Below are positions 16,172 through 24,011 of a stretch of 32,249 nt of DNA, one piece after another. The stretch lies in the NCBI GenBank assembly GCA_002840645.1, contig PHBO01000020.1, positions 1 to 32,249 on the forward strand. The letters run 5' to 3'. A program made the position numbers and the translations under genes. Under the pieces are notes generated by a model. That model saw only the letters and a list, made by a program, of their open reading frames with translations, ran no database searches and had not been told where the DNA came from. The stretch comes from Candidatus Cloacimonetes bacterium HGW-Cloacimonetes-3 (lineage in GTDB: Bacteria; Cloacimonadota; Cloacimonadia; Cloacimonadales; Cloacimonadaceae). Position 1 is the first letter of the stretch. Each line of letters begins with the position of its first letter.

Positions 16172-17554
16172 ATGAAACAACTGATAATTGTTATGTTGGC
16201 AATGGGTTTTGGTGTTGCCCATGCTGAGAATATTACGGGTGATTGGTATGGAATGCTGGATGTAGGGGTGATGCAGCTAAAACTGGTGTTTCATGTTTCC
16301 CAGGAAGGCAATGGCTTTAGTTCCACTATGGACAGTCCGGATCAGCATGCCTATGGAATAAATGCAAACAGTACAACATATAAAGATCATATCCTCAGCC
16401 TCTCGATCTTAAGTTCCGGAATCAATTTTAGCGGTGAATTAAAAGACAATTCCATTGTAGGTACATTCCAACAGGGCGGCACTAAATTTCCCCTCACATT
16501 AACCCGGGAAATTGGTGAAAAGCAATCCCGCCCCAGACCTCAGGAGCCAAAAGAACCTTATCCCTATTACACAGAAGATGTGTATTTCCCCAATTCCGCA
16601 GCCTCGATAAAGCTTGCGGGCACCCTTACCCTGCCTTCTGCCAAGGGGAAATATCCCACCGTGATCATGATTACGGGTAGCGGACCACAGGATAGAGATG
16701 AAGCGGTCTTTGGGCACAGACCTTTTTGGATTATAGCCGATCATCTGGCAAGGAAAGGAATCGCTTCTCTACGTTTTGACGACCGTGGCACAGCGAAATC
16801 AGAAGGAGATTTTGCCGCAGCCACTACCTTTGATTTCGTAACCGATGTGACCAGTGCCATAGAATATCTTAAAACCCGCAAAGAGGTGAAAACCATAGGC
16901 TTGCTGGGGCATAGCGAAGGCGGGATTATTGCCCCGATAGTGGCTTCACAAACTGATATTATGAAGTTTATCATACTGCTGGCTGGCACCGGAGATAGGG
17001 GTGATCGCTTGCTGTTAATGCAGCAGGAAGCCATTATGCGAGCTGCTGGAAAGGACGAAAGTGAGCTGCAAAAAACCTTAGCTATCAATGCCGCTGCTTT
17101 TGAAATAGTGATTCAGTCAGCAGATACCGACAGCCTGAGAGCAGATTTGCATAAGTACATTACAGAGACCATAGACAATGGTTCCGTGGAGATTCCCGCA
17201 GGGAACACCCGCGATGAATTTATCAATTCACAATTGGCAGGTATATGCAATCCGTGGATGCTAAACTTCATGAAGCTGGATCCGACAAGGTACCTGGAAA
17301 AAGTCCGATGCCCGGTTCTGGCACTTAATGGTGCCAAAGACCTTCAAGTTCCTTCGGGGGTTAACCTTGCCGCCATCAGGAACGCCCTTGCCAGAGGCGG
17401 GAATAAAGCCGTAACTACCAAGGAATACCCCGGCTTGAACCATCTGTTTCAGGCTTGCGAAACCGGTTTGCCGGATGAGTATCAAACCATCGAGCAAACC
17501 TTCGCCCCCGCTGTACTGGATGATATAACAAGCTGGATAAAAAAACAAAAATAA
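16172..17554 (+). CDS. Secreted alpha/beta hydrolase (esterase-like)
   Basis: A 460-residue exported hydrolase. It has a signal peptide (MKQLIIVMLAMGFGVAHA) and an N-terminal beta domain (about 20-120) of the kind seen before many serine esterases ('GDWYGMLDVGVMQLKLVFHV', 'GTFQQGGTKFPLTLTR'). The alpha/beta-hydrolase domain follows. The probable triad is S248 in GHSEGG, D390 in NGAKDLQVP and H424 in GLNHLF. The oxyanion region is 'ITGSGPQDRDE'. The start at 16172 is set by AAGGAG 8 nt upstream; the ATG at 16166 is too close to that site. No peptidase-specific feature was seen, so an esterase or amidase acting in the periplasm is most likely. Confidence 0.85.
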   Translation: MKQLIIVMLAMGFGVAHAENITGDWYGMLDVGVMQLKLVFHVSQEGNGFSSTMDSPDQHAYGINANSTTYKDHILSLSILSSGINFSGELKDNSIVGTFQQGGTKFPLTLTREIGEKQSRPRPQEPKEPYPYYTEDVYFPNSAASIKLAGTLTLPSAKGKYPTVIMITGSGPQDRDEAVFGHRPFWIIADHLARKGIASLRFDDRGTAKSEGDFAAATTFDFVTDVTSAIEYLKTRKEVKTIGLLGHSEGGIIAPIVASQTDIMKFIILLAGTGDRGDRLLLMQQEAIMRAAGKDESELQKTLAINAAAFEIVIQSADTDSLRADLHKYITETIDNGSVEIPAGNTRDEFINSQLAGICNPWMLNFMKLDPTRYLEKVRCPVLALNGAKDLQVPSGVNLAAIRNALARGGNKAVTTKEYPGLNHLFQACETGLPDEYQTIEQTFAPAVLDDITSWIKKQK

Positions 17555-17560
17555 GCGCAA

Positions 17561-17581
17561 GAGAGAAGCATCCATTCTCTT
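17561..17581 (+). terminator. Weak hairpin after the hydrolase gene
   Basis: AGAGAA (17562-17567) pairs with TTCTCT (17575-17580) around a 7-nt loop, followed by TTCATTC. The stem is short and the tail only partly T-rich. Confidence 0.35.
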
Positions 17582-17607
17582 TCATTCGTCATTCGCAGCG
17601 AGTTAGC

Positions 17608-17637
17608 TTGACAAAAATCCAGGTGCAAACAGGTTTG
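17608..17637 (+). promoter_or_regulatory. FCB-type promoter of the membrane-protein cassette
   Basis: TTGACA (17608-17613), 20 nt, then TTTG (17634-17637) in GTTTGCAT. It gives a leader of about 25-30 nt before the ATG at 17670. The -7 box lies inside the palindrome at 17624-17639. Confidence 0.6.
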
Positions 17638-17653
17638 CATCATAAACTGGTTT
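17624..17653 (+). promoter_or_regulatory. Tandem operator-like palindromes
   Basis: TGCAAAC-AG-GTTTGCA (17624-17639) is a perfect 7+2+7 palindrome. A second, shorter copy AAAC-TG-GTTT (17644-17653) follows, with centres 17 bp apart. The first covers the TTTG box of the promoter. The winged-helix protein encoded at 18386 is the obvious candidate to bind here, as autoregulated cassettes often do. Confidence 0.6.
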
Positions 17654-17669
17654 GCCAAGGAGAGACGTG

Positions 17670-18269
17670 ATGGAAAATGACCTTATAACTGCTACCAGAA
17701 ACAAAGTACAACGCGAGCAACAATATGCTGGCGGGAAATCTTTCTTTATGGCGGGAACAAATCTCATTGTAGTTGTTACAGCCGTCCGGTATTCATACTA
17801 CATTTTGCTGGCCATAATTCCTATCTTGCTGCTTAACCTGTACATACGGAAGCATGTTATACTTCCGCGTATAGGATATGTGCAGATAAAGCGAGAACCG
17901 GCATTCAGGCCTTCGTTGTGGTACTTTTTGGCAGCCATTGCCATCGTGCTGGCCGTAGGTTTTGTTGCTGCTCTGGGTGCAGGAGAGATGTCCATGCTCA
18001 CCAGACAAGTATGGGCTGGAGTGATGGTAAGCGCAGTGCTGTTAATCATGCTTGTGTTCACAATTAGTTATTTGCCCAGGAGCGAGGTAAACATCCTTAT
18101 CAGTTACGGGATTCTATTGGCAGCGCTTGTTTTGACCTTCCTGATAGATATGCCGGAGAATGCAGGATACCTGATAGCGTTGGTTTGGGGAAGTGCTAAC
18201 ATAGTGTTGGGCTTGCTACAGTTTTTAATGTTTCTGAAAACACATAAAAGACTAAAAGATGAAGACTGA
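17670..18269 (+). CDS. Multi-spanning membrane protein, unknown family
   Basis: A 199-residue protein with about six hydrophobic helices, among them 'NLIVVVTAVRYSYYILLAII', 'WYFLAAIAIVLAVGFVAAL', 'GVMVSAVLLIMLVFTISYL', 'ISYGILLAALVLTFLI' and 'ALVWGSANIVLGLLQFLMFL'. The N-terminus (ENDLITATRNKVQREQ) and C-terminus (KTHKRLKDED) are charged and probably cytoplasmic. No conserved catalytic motif is seen. The start at ATG 17670 follows AAGGAGA by 6 nt; a TTG at 17652 lies upstream of that site and is rejected. The gene is first in a cassette with a small ORF and a winged-helix regulator, all overlapping. This is an arrangement often used by proteins that sense membrane state, but the role here is unknown. 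Confidence 0.75.
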   Translation: MENDLITATRNKVQREQQYAGGKSFFMAGTNLIVVVTAVRYSYYILLAIIPILLLNLYIRKHVILPRIGYVQIKREPAFRPSLWYFLAAIAIVLAVGFVAALGAGEMSMLTRQVWAGVMVSAVLLIMLVFTISYLPRSEVNILISYGILLAALVLTFLIDMPENAGYLIALVWGSANIVLGLLQFLMFLKTHKRLKDED

Positions 18270-18396
18270 TATTGTATCCCAAACTAAGGATGAAATCCTC
18301 TCAGAACACGAGTGCAGTATCGCAAACACAGTGGCAGGAATACGGCTTTTAGTGCGCTTTATCAAGAGCCATCCGGTGGTTAACAATGAAACCTGA
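18259..18396 (+). CDS. 45-residue small protein bridging two genes
   Basis: ATG at 18259 lies 11 nt inside the end of the membrane-protein gene, and its TGA (18394-18396) lies 11 nt inside the regulator gene. The three genes use three different frames. The peptide begins MKTDIVSQTKDEILSEHECS and ends IRLLVRFIKSHPVVNNET, a helix-like charged and hydrophobic mix with one Cys. I do not recognise it. Exact fitting into the gap with short overlaps on both sides favours a real coupled gene. Lack of a strong ribosome site and the small size keep confidence moderate. Confidence 0.42.
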   Translation: MKTDIVSQTKDEILSEHECSIANTVAGIRLLVRFIKSHPVVNNET

Positions 18397-18709
18397 TGAT
18401 GCAAAGGCAGAAGCCAATGTCGATGATATCGATCGCATAATCCACGAGCCTGCGCGCCTGAACATTATGCTCTACCTGTATGTGGTGGAAAAGGGCGATT
18501 TCACCTACCTGCTGCATAAAACCGGGCTGTCCAAAGGCAACCTGAGCGTCCAGCTTCAAAAGCTGGAACAGAGCGGATATGTGGAAATCACAAAGGAATT
18601 TGTGGAACGCATCCCGCATACCCTGGCAAGCCTTACCAAACAAGGCAGACGAGCCTTCGAGCTTTACAAAGAAACACTGATAGATATCTTGCAAGCATCC
18701 GGGAGTTGA
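18386..18709 (+). CDS. Winged-helix transcriptional regulator (MarR/ArsR-like)
   Basis: A 107-residue DNA-binding protein. 'IDRIIHEPARLNIMLYLYVVEKGDFTYLLHKTGLSKGNLSVQLQKLEQSGYVEITKEF' contains the recognition helix and the start of the wing. This is the layout of the 'winged helix DNA-binding domain' group that is often encoded beside a small membrane protein. 'LASLTKQGRRAFELYKETL' forms the C-terminal helix. There are no metal-binding cysteines. GGTGG about 6 nt ahead of ATG is a weak ribosome site, so coupling to the preceding frame is likely. Its most probable target is the palindrome pair in front of the cassette. Confidence 0.82.
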   Translation: MKPDDAKAEANVDDIDRIIHEPARLNIMLYLYVVEKGDFTYLLHKTGLSKGNLSVQLQKLEQSGYVEITKEFVERIPHTLASLTKQGRRAFELYKETLIDILQASGS

Positions 18710-18918
18710 AAGTTACTTTACGAAACATCCCCAGGAATGCACAGGGCAGATAGTGCCACCCAATGTCCCATCCGGGTTTGTGTACAATTTGCAGGGCTAT
18801 TGATAATCCGGCTGTGCCAACTGGCAAATGCCAGTGTTCCAACCATGTGCAACGATCTTTAGCATAAGGATTGATAAACAATTCATCGCCGCTTCCTCCT
18901 TGCATAAATTGCCATAGC

Positions 18919-18965
18919 AATACGGATGCATTACGCATCCCATCCGTATTTCATGCGTAATGCAT
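18919..18965. repeat. Two overlapping, mutually exclusive inverted repeats
   Basis: Repeat A pairs AATACGGATG (18919-18928) with CATCCGTATT (18941-18950). Repeat B pairs ATGCATTACGCAT (18926-18938) with ATGCGTAATGCAT (18953-18965), a perfect 13 bp. The left arms share three bases and the arms interleave, so the RNA could form either hairpin or a pseudoknot. The structure lies upstream of the predicted leuS promoter, so it more likely belongs to the end of the preceding transcript or to a dispersed element. The rest of 18710-19074 shows no supported gene. Confidence 0.7.
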
Positions 18966-19007
18966 AAGTAATTCAAGCAAGGGAGATGGAAGCAAACCAG
19001 CTTTTGC

Positions 19008-19036
19008 TTGACAATTCCCAAGCTCCCCAAATTTTG
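19008..19036 (+). promoter_or_regulatory. leuS promoter (FCB-type)
   Basis: TTGACA (19008-19013), 19 nt, then TTTG (19033-19036) in ATTTTGCAA. The predicted start of transcription is about 30 nt ahead of the leuS ATG. The same TTTTGCA word follows a TTGACA-like box before both tRNA genes in the window. Confidence 0.58.
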
Positions 19037-19074
19037 CAAGGGACTATAAATAAAACACATGAGTGGAGAACAAC

Positions 19075-21558
19075 ATGGAATACCCCTTTGGCGCAATAGA
19101 GCGCAAATGGCAACAGACCTGGCGTGAGAAACGCATTTTCAATGCCCCGCAGAAATCGGATAAGCCGAAATACTATGTACTTTCAATGTTTCCCTATCCT
19201 TCGGGGGTTCTCCACATCGGGCATGCGTCCAACTATTCCATCGGCGATGCCATCACGCGTATCAAGCTGATGCAGGGCTACAGCGTGATGCAGCCCATGG
19301 GCTACGATTCCTTTGGCATGCCAGCCGAAAACTATGCGATATTGCACAATTCCCATCCCCGCCTGACCACCGAAGAGAACATTGCCGCCATGCGGGTGCA
19401 GTTCGACGGTATGGGCTTTGGTCTGGACTGGGAGCGCGAAGTAAGCACCTGCCGTCCCGACTATTACCGCTGGGGACAATATATCTTTAAGAGACTGTAT
19501 CAGAAGGGCTTGGTTTACCGCAAGAAAAGCTTCCAGAACTGGTGCGAAGAGTGCCAAACCGTGCTTGCCAACGAACAGGTGGAAGATGGCTCCTGCTGGC
19601 GCTGTCACAGTGCCGTGGAGCAAAAAGAGCTGGAGCAGTGGTATTTCAAGATTACGGATTACGCCGATGAACTGTTGGATTTTTCCAAGGTTATAGATTG
19701 GCCTGAACGCGTGATGACCATGCAAAAGAACTGGATTGGCAAATCCGAGGGTGCGAAGATAGATTTCACCCTGGAAGGCACTGAAGTGAAGATACCCATC
19801 TTTACCACCCGTCCCGATACCATCTATGGCGTTACCTTTATGGCTTTGCCGCCGGAGCATCCGCTGGTGCAGGAATGGTTGGCTGCAGAACCGAACAATG
19901 CTGAACTGCATGACTTCTGCCACAAGGTGATAAACGCCGATAAAATGCTGCGCAGCTCTGCTGATGCGGTGAAAGAAGGCGTGTTCAGCGGCAGATACTG
20001 CATCAATCCCTACAATGGGGCAAAGGTGCAGATTTGGATTACAAACTATGTGCTGATGGATTATGGCACGGGAGCCGTGATGGCTGTTCCGGCACATGAT
20101 CAGCGCGATTTTGATTTTGCTAAGAAATATACTATTCCCATGAAGATAGTAATTCAAGCTCCTGATAACAGCCTGGTCTTGGATGAGATGCAGGAAGCCT
20201 ATACGGAAGCAGGAATTATGGTTAATTCCTCCAGATTCGACGGCATGGAAAGCGAAGCTGCCAAGGCAGCCATTACCGCCTGGGCTACCGAAAACGGCTG
20301 GGGCGAGCAGACCTTTACCTACCGCTTAAGAGACTGGGGTATTTCGCGCCAGCGCTATTGGGGAAACCCGATTCCGGTGATTCACTGTCCCAAGTGCGGC
20401 GTGGTGCTGGTGCCGGATGAAGAACTGCCGGTTAAGCTGCCCGATAATGTTCAGGTTGGCAGAACCACCAGCAATCCTTTGCTGTCTGTTCCGGAGTGGA
20501 TAAACGTTCCCTGCCCGCAGTGCGGCGAGGATGCCAAACGCGAGACGGATACCATGGATACCTTTGTGGATTCCAGCTGGTATTATGCCCGCTATGCAGA
20601 TCCCAAGAATACGGATAAGCCTTTTGAGCCGGAGCTTGCCAAATACTGGCTGCCGGTAGACCAATACATCGGCGGGATCGAGCATGCAGTAATGCACCTG
20701 ATGTATGCCCGCTTCTTCCATAAATTCATGCGGGACATGGGCTGGGTGAATAGCGATGAACCCTTTGCCCGTCTGCTTACCCAGGGAATGGTTACCAAAG
20801 ACGGTGCCAAGATGAGCAAATCCAAGGGCAATACCGTTGATCCGCAGTATATTATCGACCGCTTTGGGGCAGATACCCTGCGCGTGTTTCTGATGTTCGC
20901 TTCCCCCCCCGAAAAAGATGTGGAGTGGAGCGATGACGGGCTGATGGGTTCATTCCGCTTTTTGAACCGCGTGTGGCGTTTGATTGATGCGAACAAGGAA
21001 CTTATCCGCAAAGGCTTGAATAATGCCGTGCAGGGCGATATTTCGCCGGAAATAGCCGAATTGCGCTATGATACACACCACGCAATTTCCCGCTGGCACG
21101 ATGACTGCCTGGAGCGGATGCAGTATAACACAGCTATTGCCGCCACGATGGAGCTGTTGAATTCAATAGTAAAATTCAAAGAACCGGAAAAGTTGAACGA
21201 AGCGGAACTGGCGGTTTATGCCTTTGCCTGTGCCGCTTTGCCCAAGATGCTGTATCCCTTTGCACCGCATATCGCCGAAGAGCTTTGGCAAGCGCTGGCA
21301 CAGCCGGAATTGTTGCATGATAGCGGGATGCCTGTATTTGATAAAGTGTATTTGTGCAGAGACACAATTACTTATATGGTGCAGATAAACGGCAAAATCC
21401 GCGGGAAGCTGGAAGTTGCCGCCGATATAGATCATGAAACCCTGAAAGCTGAAGCTCTGGAAGTGGAAAACGTGAAGCGCAGCCTGGAAGGAATGATAGT
21501 AAAAAAAGTAATAGTGGTACCCGGGAAAATGGTTTCCATTGCCGCTGTGCAAGGATAA
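19075..21558 (+). CDS. leuS: Leucyl-tRNA synthetase
   Basis: An 827-residue class I synthetase that charges tRNA-Leu. The HIGH motif is H47-I-G-H50 in GVLHIGHASN, and the KMSKS motif is K579-M-S-K-S583 in DGAKMSKSKGN. A zinc-binding insert follows the first Rossmann half (NWCEECQ...CWRCHS). The CP1 editing domain carries 'FTTRPDTIYGVTFMALPPEHPLV' and 'MAVPAHDQRDFDFA'. A second pair of CxxC knuckles (CPKCG, CPQCG) lies before 'DTFVDSSWYYARYADP', as in bacterial LeuRS. The C-terminal domain ends in 'VQINGKIRGKLEVAADID'. The start at 19075 follows GTGGAG by 6 nt. A GTG at 19063 would be ahead of the ribosome site. The length is normal for the bacterial family. Confidence 0.98.
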   Translation: MEYPFGAIERKWQQTWREKRIFNAPQKSDKPKYYVLSMFPYPSGVLHIGHASNYSIGDAITRIKLMQGYSVMQPMGYDSFGMPAENYAILHNSHPRLTTEENIAAMRVQFDGMGFGLDWEREVSTCRPDYYRWGQYIFKRLYQKGLVYRKKSFQNWCEECQTVLANEQVEDGSCWRCHSAVEQKELEQWYFKITDYADELLDFSKVIDWPERVMTMQKNWIGKSEGAKIDFTLEGTEVKIPIFTTRPDTIYGVTFMALPPEHPLVQEWLAAEPNNAELHDFCHKVINADKMLRSSADAVKEGVFSGRYCINPYNGAKVQIWITNYVLMDYGTGAVMAVPAHDQRDFDFAKKYTIPMKIVIQAPDNSLVLDEMQEAYTEAGIMVNSSRFDGMESEAAKAAITAWATENGWGEQTFTYRLRDWGISRQRYWGNPIPVIHCPKCGVVLVPDEELPVKLPDNVQVGRTTSNPLLSVPEWINVPCPQCGEDAKRETDTMDTFVDSSWYYARYADPKNTDKPFEPELAKYWLPVDQYIGGIEHAVMHLMYARFFHKFMRDMGWVNSDEPFARLLTQGMVTKDGAKMSKSKGNTVDPQYIIDRFGADTLRVFLMFASPPEKDVEWSDDGLMGSFRFLNRVWRLIDANKELIRKGLNNAVQGDISPEIAELRYDTHHAISRWHDDCLERMQYNTAIAATMELLNSIVKFKEPEKLNEAELAVYAFACAALPKMLYPFAPHIAEELWQALAQPELLHDSGMPVFDKVYLCRDTITYMVQINGKIRGKLEVAADIDHETLKAEALEVENVKRSLEGMIVKKVIVVPGKMVSIAAVQG

Positions 21559-21593
21559 TAAACAGAGCTACACAGGCATTTGCCACTTTCCTC

Positions 21594-21624
21594 TTGACGA
21601 AAACAGCAGCCTTAGTTCTTTTGC
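21594..21624 (+). promoter_or_regulatory. Promoter of the CAU tRNA gene
   Basis: TTGACG (21594-21599), 21 nt, then TTTG (21621-21624) in TTTTGCAC. It ends 18 nt before the tRNA gene and shares the eight-base word TTTTGCAC with the tRNA-Asn promoter. Confidence 0.58.
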
Positions 21625-21642
21625 ACAAAAGCAGTGTTTGGG

Positions 21643-21718
21643 GGCCTATAGCTCAGTTTGGTAGAGCTACCGGCTCATAACCGGTTGGTCGGGGGTTCGA
21701 CTCCCTCTGGGCCCACCA
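21643..21718 (+). tRNA. tRNA with CAU anticodon (Met or Ile2)
   Basis: A complete cloverleaf of 76 nt with an encoded CCA. The acceptor stem is GGGCCTA/TGGGCCC with one G-T pair, the D arm is GCTC/GAGC, the anticodon stem is ACCGG/CCGGT with loop CTCATAA, and the T arm is GGGGG/CCCTC with TTCGACT. The anticodon CAT is at 21676-21678. Position 1-72 is a normal G-C pair and the anticodon stem lacks the three G-C pairs of initiators, so it is not tRNA-fMet. Elongator Met and lysidine-modified Ile2 cannot be told apart here by eye. Confidence 0.93.
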
Positions 21719-21792
21719 TCTTTTCTCCCCCACTCATTTTTCTATTTTACATCCCTCTGAAACAGGGTATATTGTTTTATAGGTAAAAAATT

Positions 21793-22737
21793 ATGAAAAT
21801 CTTGAATATATGCTTGGCTATCCTGCTTTTGGCTTTGCCGCTAAGCGCTACAAAGTATGCAGGTGAGATCTTTGCCGTCAGCCCCGGAGTTATCTCCACG
21901 GCTATGGGCGGTACAGGGCTTACCTACTCCGATTCCTATGCGGCTGCATGGTGGAATCCGGCACTACTTGGTCTGAAACCTGCTCCCGGACTGGAACTGA
22001 TGCGTTCCGAGCACTTTGAAGGGCTTCTGAATCAGAATCAGCTTAGTATTGTGCTCCCCACTGCCAGCCCCACTGCCATTATTATCAATCACCTTTCCAT
22101 AGATGACGTTAAACTAACCAGGCTGGAAAACCCCAATGCTCCCATCAGCAACGATAACCGCCCCATTGTTTGGAAGACGGTAAGTAACCAGGATTTCATT
22201 GTTTATGGTGCCATTGCCCGTCAGTATTCTTCCCGGTTGTATTACGGCTTTGCTCCCAAGCTTGCCTACCGCAGCCTTGCCACGCATAGCGGCTTTGCTT
22301 TTGGTGCGGATATGGGAGTGCTTTGGCAGTACAATGAGAAAGGCAGAATTGGTGCCAACCTGCGTGACTTCTTCTCTACCCAGATATTGTGGAAGGACGG
22401 AGAAAACGAAGTGGTAAGCCCCAGCATGGATGTGGAAGCAGGATATGAAATAGCTCCTTTAGCCGGGATTCCCATTCACATAGCCGTACGTAGCGAGATG
22501 CATGCCGAAAACCGCAGTGCTACCGTGGAAATGGGTGCTATCAGTGCCGATTTTCATGCCGGTATAGCAGTGCAGCCAATCCCCGCCTTGCGCGTGCTTG
22601 GCGGCTATGATGTGGATACTTTCACTGCCGGTTTGGCTGTTACACACAAACGTTTTGGCTTAAATTACGCTTTCCGCAATAACTCTCCGGATGGATTGGG
22701 TTTCTCTCAACGTATTTCCGCCACCTACAAATGGTAA
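21793..22737 (+). CDS. PorV/UPF0164-like outer-membrane protein
   Basis: A 314-residue predicted outer-membrane barrel. It has a signal peptide (1-20) and then 'YAGEIFAVSPGVISTAMGGTGLTYSDSYAAAWWNPALLGL', the hallmark N-terminus of the PorV/PorQ and UPF0164 group, which is related to FadL. Amphipathic strands follow, ending in 'FSQRISATYKW' with a terminal aromatic. In type IX secretion, PorV carries proteins with C-terminal sorting domains to the cell surface, and the window encodes four such proteins. That functional link is inference: the group also has members of unknown role. The stop overlaps the dxr start by 7 nt, so the two are translated together. Confidence 0.78.
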   Translation: MKILNICLAILLLALPLSATKYAGEIFAVSPGVISTAMGGTGLTYSDSYAAAWWNPALLGLKPAPGLELMRSEHFEGLLNQNQLSIVLPTASPTAIIINHLSIDDVKLTRLENPNAPISNDNRPIVWKTVSNQDFIVYGAIARQYSSRLYYGFAPKLAYRSLATHSGFAFGADMGVLWQYNEKGRIGANLRDFFSTQILWKDGENEVVSPSMDVEAGYEIAPLAGIPIHIAVRSEMHAENRSATVEMGAISADFHAGIAVQPIPALRVLGGYDVDTFTAGLAVTHKRFGLNYAFRNNSPDGLGFSQRISATYKW

Positions 22738-23891
22738 ACCGCAATATCGCCCTCCTGGGAGCAACAGGCTCCATAGGTACATCCACCCTGGACGTGGTTT
22801 CCGAACAGGGCTTGGGTATATCGCTGGCTTCTGCACATCAGGACTATAACAAGCTGATAGATATCGCCAACAGGCATAGCATTCCCTGCATCGTTCTTAC
22901 CGGTATTGATGATTCCACCCTGCAATCGAAGCTAAAACTGGACAACCCTTCCCTGCGCATATACTTTGGTGAGGAAGAGCTTTTGCAACTCCTGAGGGGT
23001 GAGGATTACGATATTGCCCTAAACGCCATCACCGGCTCTGCAGGCTTGCGCTCCAGTTTCGCCATTTTGGAAAGGGGCAAAGCCCTGGCGCTGGCGAACA
23101 AGGAATCTTTGGTCATGGCAGGGCACCTTTTAACCAAGCTAATCAAGGATAAGCCCATTATCCCCGTGGATAGCGAGCATAGTGCCATCTTTCAGGCAAT
23201 CGGGACACATCCTCTCAGTGAAGTGAAACAATTGCACATCACTGCCTCGGGCGGTGCCTTTCGCGACCTGCCTATGTCCGAATTCGCCCATATAAGCCCG
23301 CAGGAAGCATTAAAACATCCCAACTGGAATATGGGCGCAAAGGTTACTTTGGATTCCGCCACGATGTTCAATAAGGCGTTAGAAGTTATCGAGGCGCATT
23401 GGTTGTTTGGCTTGCCCTACGAACAGATTTCCGCTATCATCCATCCCCAATCCATAATCCACTCCCTGGTGGAGTTCATTGACGGCTCTTTGCTGGCTCA
23501 GCTTAGCACTCCGGATATGAAGCTGCCTATCCTTTATGCCCTTTCCTATCCGCACAGGACTGCTTCAGTATTAGTGAAGACCGATCTTGGCAAGCTGTCC
23601 GGGCTTACTTTCCGAGAAATTGAACCTCAGCGTTATCCGCTGTTCTTCCTTGGTCTGGAAGTGGGAAAAAGCGGGGGCATCCAGCCTACCGTGATGAATG
23701 CGGCGGTGGAGGCAGCATCTATGCTGTTTCTAAATGGCAAAATAGCCTATACCGATATGATGTGGATAGTTTATGAAGCTCTGGATACTACTCCCAATAT
23801 CTCGGAGCCGGATTTGGAAACTATAATCCGGGTGAACAGGGAAGTGTTTGAGAAGGTGAGCACTGCTAAGGTGAGACACTTCGTTAGGTGA
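22731..23891 (+). CDS. dxr: 1-deoxy-D-xylulose 5-phosphate reductoisomerase
   Basis: A 386-residue cytoplasmic enzyme. It converts DXP to 2-C-methyl-D-erythritol 4-phosphate with NADPH, the committed step of the MEP isoprenoid pathway. The NADPH loop is GATGSIG near residue 10. Other signatures are 'ALANKESLVMAG', 'IIPVDSEHSAIFQAIG', 'ITASGGAFRDLP', and 'HPNWNMGAKVTLDSATMFNKALEVIEAHWLF' with the metal and substrate residues. 'IIHPQSIIHSLVEFIDGS' and the NAAVEAA helix complete the family pattern. The ATG overlaps the upstream gene by 7 nt. The last dozen codons and the stop are built from copies of the GGTGAGA repeat array, so the extreme C-terminus (VSTAKVRHFVR) probably differs from relatives. 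Confidence 0.97.
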   Translation: MVNRNIALLGATGSIGTSTLDVVSEQGLGISLASAHQDYNKLIDIANRHSIPCIVLTGIDDSTLQSKLKLDNPSLRIYFGEEELLQLLRGEDYDIALNAITGSAGLRSSFAILERGKALALANKESLVMAGHLLTKLIKDKPIIPVDSEHSAIFQAIGTHPLSEVKQLHITASGGAFRDLPMSEFAHISPQEALKHPNWNMGAKVTLDSATMFNKALEVIEAHWLFGLPYEQISAIIHPQSIIHSLVEFIDGSLLAQLSTPDMKLPILYALSYPHRTASVLVKTDLGKLSGLTFREIEPQRYPLFFLGLEVGKSGGIQPTVMNAAVEAASMLFLNGKIAYTDMMWIVYEALDTTPNISEPDLETIIRVNREVFEKVSTAKVRHFVR

Positions 23892-23925
23892 GAACCTGCG
23901 GTAAGTGAGAGCTTCGCAAGTGAGA
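23855..23925 (+). repeat. GTGAGA repeat array, left arm
   Basis: Five copies of (A/G)GTGAG(A), at 23855, 23870, 23887, 23904 and 23919, spaced 15-17 nt. The spacers include ACTTCGTTA, ACCTGCGGTA and GCTTCGCA. The first three copies lie in the 3' end of dxr, and the third supplies its TGA stop. The array is mirrored at 24012-24066. Confidence 0.8.
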
Positions 23926-23929
23926 TGTT

Positions 23930-23958
23930 AAAAGGGTGGAACATTGTTCCACCCTTTT
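23930..23958. terminator. Strong bidirectional terminator
   Basis: AAAAGGGTGGAA pairs with TTCCACCCTTTT around CATTG, with A-rich and T-rich ends for both directions. It lies between the convergent dxr and hsp20 genes and between the two GTGAGA arrays. Confidence 0.85.
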
Positions 23959-24011
23959 GTTATCAGCTATGTAAAAAATACTTAGCACCTAAGCTTAGAT
24001 ATCTATCAACC

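Noticed and set aside
18633-18938. Minus-strand frame of 101 codons after the winged-helix regulator, with a protein-like middle part
   Set aside because: It overlaps the regulator's 3' end, has no ribosome site and matches no family I know; it remains only a weak remnant candidate.
18710-19074. T-box or leucine leader upstream of leuS
   Set aside because: No T-box sequence, no leader peptide rich in Leu and no specifier loop were found; the inverted repeats lie upstream of the likely promoter.
19183-20157. Long minus-strand open frame (324 codons) opposite leuS
   Set aside because: It lies completely inside leuS, whose every part matches the family; the translation has no recognisable domain and mirrors the codon bias of the sense gene.
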